Positions 34,372-37,779 of a DNA stretch of 37,779 nt are shown piece by piece. Position 1 is the stretch's first letter, and every line of letters starts with the position of its first letter. Position numbers and translations under genes: made by a program. The notes beneath the pieces were generated by a model that did not search any database, was not told the DNA's origin, and saw only the letters and a program-made list of their open reading frames with translations. Source of the DNA: TA-20 sp035935115 (lineage in GTDB: Archaea > Thermoproteota > Nitrososphaeria > Nitrososphaerales > Nitrosopumilaceae); the NCBI GenBank assembly GCA_035935115.1, contig DASYXK010000013.1:1-37779 (forward strand), in the 5' to 3' direction.

Positions 34372-35878
34372 TTGCTGGAGGCTTGCTTGAAATTACATAG
34401 CTCACCCATACAGCATCCTCAACTTCATTAGTAATCCTATTGCTTATTTTCTCTAGAATATTAGCAGGAAGCCTTGTCCAGTCAGCAGTCATTCCATCTA
34501 TGGAATCTACAACTCTAACAGTAACAATATAACCATATTTTCGTTCATCTCCTACCACTCCAACTGCTTTGTCATCTCCTACTGCTGCATAAGATTGCCA
34601 AACTTTATCATTCAAATTTGCTGCGACAAGTTCATCTTCAACAATCTTGCTTGCAAGCTTGCAAATCTGCAATTTCTTTTCAGTCACTTCTCCAATTATT
34701 CTAACTGCAAGACCAGGTCCTGGAAATGGGTGACGATTTAACAGTTTGTCAGATACGCCAAGAGCCTTTGCAACCTTTCTTACCTCGTCTTTATAAAGAA
34801 AACGTAATGGTTCTAGTACTTGCATGTTAAGCCATGAAGGTAAACCTCCAACATTATGATGTGTTTTTATCACTGAAGCCGGTCCTTTTGAGACACCACT
34901 TTCTATTACATCTGGATAAAGCGTTCCTTGAGCCAACCATTTGAAGGGACCATTTTTTTCAGCAAATTCTGTAAATATCTGGACGAATTCTTCGCCAACA
35001 ATTTTTCTTTTTTGTTCAGGATCAGTTATTCCTTTTAATCTTTTAAGAAACCCTTCTTTTGCATTTATGTGTGTAAAATTTACTGCAAAATTATTTTTGA
35101 ACATTGTTTCTACTTCTTGCTCCTCATTTAATCTTAAGAGGCCATTATCCACAAATACGCATTTGAGTCGGTTTCCTATTGCTTTTTGAATCAAAAGTGC
35201 TGCTACTGTAGAATCTACTCCACCACTTATACCGCAAAGGACATTACCATCTATCTTTGAAATTTCAGATACAGTTGTTTCAATAAAGTTTTCAATTGTC
35301 CAATCCTGTTTTGCTCTACAGATATTTATTACAAAATTCCTAAGAATCTCTGTACCTTTCTCAGTGTGAACTACTTCCGGATGAAACTGTATTCCATAAA
35401 TTAGCTTTTGTTTATTTGCAATAGCAGCTGCATGAGAACTTTCAGTATGACCTATTATGTCAAAACCATCTGGAATTTTTTCTGCAGCATCTCCATGACT
35501 CATCCATGCTCTTATTGATTTACCCATATCAGATAGCAAATCAGAGTCATTGTCAACAATAAGCAAAGAGGAACCATATTCCTTATTTGCACGCTTAACC
35601 TTACCTCCAAAATTATTTACTATTAATTGATGACCATAGCATATTCCCAAAACAGGAAGACCAATATCAAATATGCCTGTTTTTGGTTTTGGTGAGTCAT
35701 TGTTGTAAACACTTGCTGGACCCCCAGAGAAGATAATTCCTTTTGGATTCAATTTTTTTAACTCTTCAAGTGATATATCAAAAGGTACAAGTTCTGCATA
35801 TACAGAAAACTCTCTAATTCTTCTACAAATTAGGTGACTGTACTGTGATCCAAAATCTAGAACAACTATCTTATCCAT
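34355..35878 (-). CDS. guaA: GMP synthase, glutamine-hydrolysing, two-domain
   Basis: This 507-residue enzyme converts XMP to GMP with ATP and glutamine. The N-terminal glutaminase carries C80 in GICYGHQL and H166/E168 in GIQFHPEVVH. The ATP pyrophosphatase P-loop is SGGVDST (218-224). The C-terminal dimerisation domain ends with PPATIEPQ-like text. Many archaea split this enzyme into two genes; here it is fused as in bacteria. Start is ATG 35878, four bases after the upstream stop; a TTG at 35902 is in frame inside the upstream gene. Cotranscription with the coiled-coil gene is likely. Confidence 0.96.
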   Translation of the reverse strand: MDKIVVLDFGSQYSHLICRRIREFSVYAELVPFDISLEELKKLNPKGIIFSGGPASVYNNDSPKPKTGIFDIGLPVLGICYGHQLIVNNFGGKVKRANKEYGSSLLIVDNDSDLLSDMGKSIRAWMSHGDAAEKIPDGFDIIGHTESSHAAAIANKQKLIYGIQFHPEVVHTEKGTEILRNFVINICRAKQDWTIENFIETTVSEISKIDGNVLCGISGGVDSTVAALLIQKAIGNRLKCVFVDNGLLRLNEEQEVETMFKNNFAVNFTHINAKEGFLKRLKGITDPEQKRKIVGEEFVQIFTEFAEKNGPFKWLAQGTLYPDVIESGVSKGPASVIKTHHNVGGLPSWLNMQVLEPLRFLYKDEVRKVAKALGVSDKLLNRHPFPGPGLAVRIIGEVTEKKLQICKLASKIVEDELVAANLNDKVWQSYAAVGDDKAVGVVGDERKYGYIVTVRVVDSIDGMTADWTRLPANILEKISNRITNEVEDAVWVSYVISSKPPATIEPQ

Positions 35879-35882
35879 AAAT

Positions 35883-36440
35883 TCACTTTTCTGAATTTTC
35901 AATCATACGGGAAAATGACCATGATGCAGTGTTTATAATTTCATTTATTCTTTCTCTTTCACGATAGTTTTTGATCAAAATTTCTCTGATTTTATTTCCA
36001 TCTTTATTTATTATACAATTTATTACTGCGTCTTCTGATATCTTTCCATTTTGTACCTCCAAATTATCTTTGTCTTCCATTCCGCCAATTATTCTTCCTA
36101 GGAAAAATGATTTGAATGGACGAGTCTCTGTATCTAGTGTCACATCTTCAGATGGAATAATTATAACCTCATCTGGTGTGACATGTGCGTTTGCAATAAT
36201 CTTATTATCTGTACTTCTTTTGATCGGTATCATAGTTTTGTCTGATAATGTGGCTTCTTTCTGCTCGCTCTTTGATACAAAAGAAGATGCCTTGCTGAAG
36301 CTGGATTGTTTTATAACCGAATCTAAAATAACAAGGTTTTTTTCTAATCTTTCTATCTCTTTTAGATGCTTTTCGATCTCCTCAGAAATCCATTCCTTTA
36401 ACTCCAAAATATCACGAATCTGCTCTTCTGAGTAATCCAT
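35883..36440 (-). CDS. Conserved-looking coiled-coil protein of unknown function
   Basis: I do not recognise this 185-residue protein. Residues about 4-45 are a charged helix predicted as coiled coil (EEIEKHLKEIERLEKNLVIL). A Ser/Lys-rich linker is followed from about 85 by a compact part with beta strands (DEVIIIPSEDVTLDTETRPF, FLGRIIGGME), and a C-terminal helical segment ends in INTASWSFSRMIENSEK. There is no signal peptide or zinc motif. It sits four bases ahead of guaA on the same strand, suggesting coexpression with GMP synthesis, but no function follows. A TATA-like TAATATTTATTA lies about 30 bases before its ATG. Confidence 0.7.
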   Translation of the reverse strand: MDYSEEQIRDILELKEWISEEIEKHLKEIERLEKNLVILDSVIKQSSFSKASSFVSKSEQKEATLSDKTMIPIKRSTDNKIIANAHVTPDEVIIIPSEDVTLDTETRPFKSFFLGRIIGGMEDKDNLEVQNGKISEDAVINCIINKDGNKIREILIKNYRERERINEIINTASWSFSRMIENSEK

Positions 36441-36488
36441 GTTTTTTTTAATACTGCATGGATAATAAATATTAAAATGTATTAGATC

Positions 36489-37223
36489 CTAGAGTATCTT
36501 TCTAAGATCTGCATATCTTATCTTGCTAAAACCCTTGATTTGCTTTGATGTAGTGTATAATTCTAAATAATTCTGCAGCGCAAGCCATTCCAAAAGCTCC
36601 TTTCCACGTTCAAGTTTTCTAATCTTTGTAGTTCTGTTGATAACTTTATTTTTGGAATATTTTCCTATTTTGGTTCCAAAATCCATTCCAAACAAAATAA
36701 TTTTCTTTGCACCAAAGTGTTTAGCTAAAAAAACACATCTATCTCCATCCGTAAATCCGCCAAAATTATGTATATTTCCAAATGGTTTTCCTTCCGTAGT
36801 TCCTAGACAATATTTGAAACCTGATGCCAAGTGCAATTTATCTATGTTATCTCCATGTGCATGTACTATCATAATTGCATTTTCTTTACTTGCTTTTTTT
36901 AAAAATTTTTGATCACCATCAAGATCTGTAACTACAATATCAGGCTTGATCTTGTTTTCAATTAGTGCTTTGGTTGTACCATCTGCAACTATCTTTGTTA
37001 TTTTTTTATATTTTTTCAATAAAGGTATTGATCGATTAAGCGAAGAACCAGCTCCAATCACAAAAACAGTTTGATTTTTTATCTTTTCTTCTAATTTTTT
37101 TAAAGGAAACTTGGTTTTCAAAATTGAATTTAAAACTCTAGCAGATTGTGCATCTTTTCTTCTACTGTATTGAAATTCTCTCAAAATTTCAGTATATTTT
37201 TTACCCCATCCTTTTAGTTTCAT
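36489..37223 (-). CDS. mptE: MptE-like 6-hydroxymethyl-7,8-dihydropterin pyrophosphokinase
   Basis: This 244-residue protein is of the archaeal COG1634/DUF115 type that activates hydroxymethyl-dihydropterin with ATP for pterin cofactor synthesis. Motifs are FVIGAGSSLNRS (about 54-65), VADGTTKAL (79-87), PDIVVTDLDGD (94-104) with its acidic metal-binding residues, IVHAHGDN (119-126) and NFGGFTDGDRC (153-163). The divergent neighbour is dihydropteroate synthase, the next enzyme in folate synthesis, which supports the call. The ATG start has a TATA-like box about 28 bases upstream. Confidence 0.87.
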   Translation of the reverse strand: MKLKGWGKKYTEILREFQYSRRKDAQSARVLNSILKTKFPLKKLEEKIKNQTVFVIGAGSSLNRSIPLLKKYKKITKIVADGTTKALIENKIKPDIVVTDLDGDQKFLKKASKENAIMIVHAHGDNIDKLHLASGFKYCLGTTEGKPFGNIHNFGGFTDGDRCVFLAKHFGAKKIILFGMDFGTKIGKYSKNKVINRTTKIRKLERGKELLEWLALQNYLELYTTSKQIKGFSKIRYADLRKIL

Positions 37224-37260
37224 GTAAATCTAAATGTATGAGAGGTAAATCATAAACCAT
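37224..37260. promoter_or_regulatory. Overlapping divergent promoters of mptE and folP
   Basis: Only 37 bases separate the two start codons. TCTAAATGTA (37229-37238) lies about 27 bases before the folP GTG. On the other strand GTTTATGATT (37247-37256) lies about 28 bases before the mptE ATG. Each box thus falls close to the other gene's transcription start, so the two should compete or be co-regulated. Confidence 0.5.
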
Positions 37261-37779
37261 GTGAATAGACTGGGCCCAATTTCTGTAGGTGGATTTAATC
37301 CAGTAAGAATAATGGGGATAATTAACACTAGCCCTGAATCGTTTTTTAGCGAATCTGTAATAACCGATTCAAAAAAGATAGCTCGTGCAATAAAAAAAAT
37401 GGAAGACGAAGGAGCAAATTTTGTGGATGTAGGTGGCATGTCAACTGCACCATATCTGAATACTATGATTTCTGAAAAAAAGGAAATTGCGAGAATAACT
37501 AAAGCAATTAAGGTAATTCAAAAAGTTTCCAACATTCCAATTTCAATTGATACCTGTAGATCTCAGGTTGCAAAGACTGCACTAGAACTTGGTGTAGAAA
37601 TTGTAAATGAAATTTCCGGTCTTAAATATGATAAAGATATGCGAAGAATTGTAGAAAAATTTGAACCTTCTCTTATTTTATGCGCCTATAGTAAAAATCA
37701 GGTAAGAGGAAATCAAATCAGGCAGGCAAGAGATCTCATACATGAAAGTCTTACAATTGCAAACTCTGTAAATATTCCT
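37261..37779 (+). CDS. folP: Dihydropteroate synthase, 5' part
   Basis: The first 173 codons encode dihydropteroate synthase, which joins the activated pterin to p-aminobenzoate. Motifs are RIMGIINTSPESFF (17-30), DVGGMSTAP (56-64), PISIDTCRSQVA (93-104) and NEISGL (116-121). Start is GTG 37261; the ATG one base earlier in another frame hits a stop at once. The gene runs off the window. The GGMSTAP text replaces the bacterial GGESTRP; this is common in archaeal relatives and may reflect a different arylamine substrate. Confidence 0.9.
   Translation, partial: MNRLGPISVGGFNPVRIMGIINTSPESFFSESVITDSKKIARAIKKMEDEGANFVDVGGMSTAPYLNTMISEKKEIARITKAIKVIQKVSNIPISIDTCRSQVAKTALELGVEIVNEISGLKYDKDMRRIVEKFEPSLILCAYSKNQVRGNQIRQARDLIHESLTIANSVNIP

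Overview
The window comes from an archaeon, most likely a low-G+C ammonia-oxidising member of the Nitrososphaerota (Thaumarchaeota), probably of the Nitrosopumilales type. This rests on gene content. There is a two-subunit archaeal primase, a thermosome, the archaeal/eukaryal ribosomal proteins S27e and L44e, CobY-type cobalamin nucleotidyltransferase, an MptE-type pterin kinase, a UPF0182 membrane protein and a multi-kilobase secreted repeat protein. Many genes have a TATA-like box about 26-30 bases before the start codon, as expected of leaderless or short-leader archaeal mRNAs. TTG and GTG starts are common. The ammonia-oxidising lifestyle is inferred; no amo gene lies here.

Layout. Positions 1-9084 are a surface-protein region: the 3' end of a fibronectin-III repeat protein, about 500 bases without a gene, then a 2476-residue secreted modular protein with perfect 60-base tandem repeats. 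Positions 9144-11479 (minus) carry endonuclease IV and glycyl-tRNA synthetase. Positions 11602-21717 (plus) carry the primase subunits, UPF0182, a stand-alone class I glutamine amidotransferase, a C39-peptidase-like/TPR protein, a HIT protein, a RuvC/YqgF-like nuclease-fold protein, a zinc-ribbon protein and a UbiD decarboxylase coupled to a small partner gene. Positions 21750-24341 (minus) carry heme O synthase, an Lrp/AsnC regulator and aspartate-semialdehyde dehydrogenase. Positions 24405-28634 (plus) are a tightly overlapping late-cobalamin operon (cobD, cobQ/cbiP, cbiB, cobS, cobY). Its CobQ lacks the glutaminase domain. It converges on S27e and L44e, which diverge from an adenine-deaminase-like amidohydrolase.

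Between that amidohydrolase and the thermosome lies the most unusual structure of the window. A receiver-only response-regulator gene is enclosed by 66-base inverted repeats that differ at one base. These are bracketed by a 9-base direct repeat that looks like a target-site duplication. It resembles a small non-autonomous transposable or invertible element carrying a signalling gene.

The right end holds the thermosome and a PfkB kinase (plus), then GMP synthase, an unrecognised coiled-coil protein and an MptE-like kinase (minus). The MptE-like gene is divergent from dihydropteroate synthase, which runs off the window. Most of the window is housekeeping. The points worth following up are the inverted-repeat element, the glutaminase-less CobQ with an orphan glutaminase elsewhere, the altered active-site residues of the adenine-deaminase homologue, the RuvC/YqgF-like protein, and the architecture and repeat dynamics of the giant surface protein.
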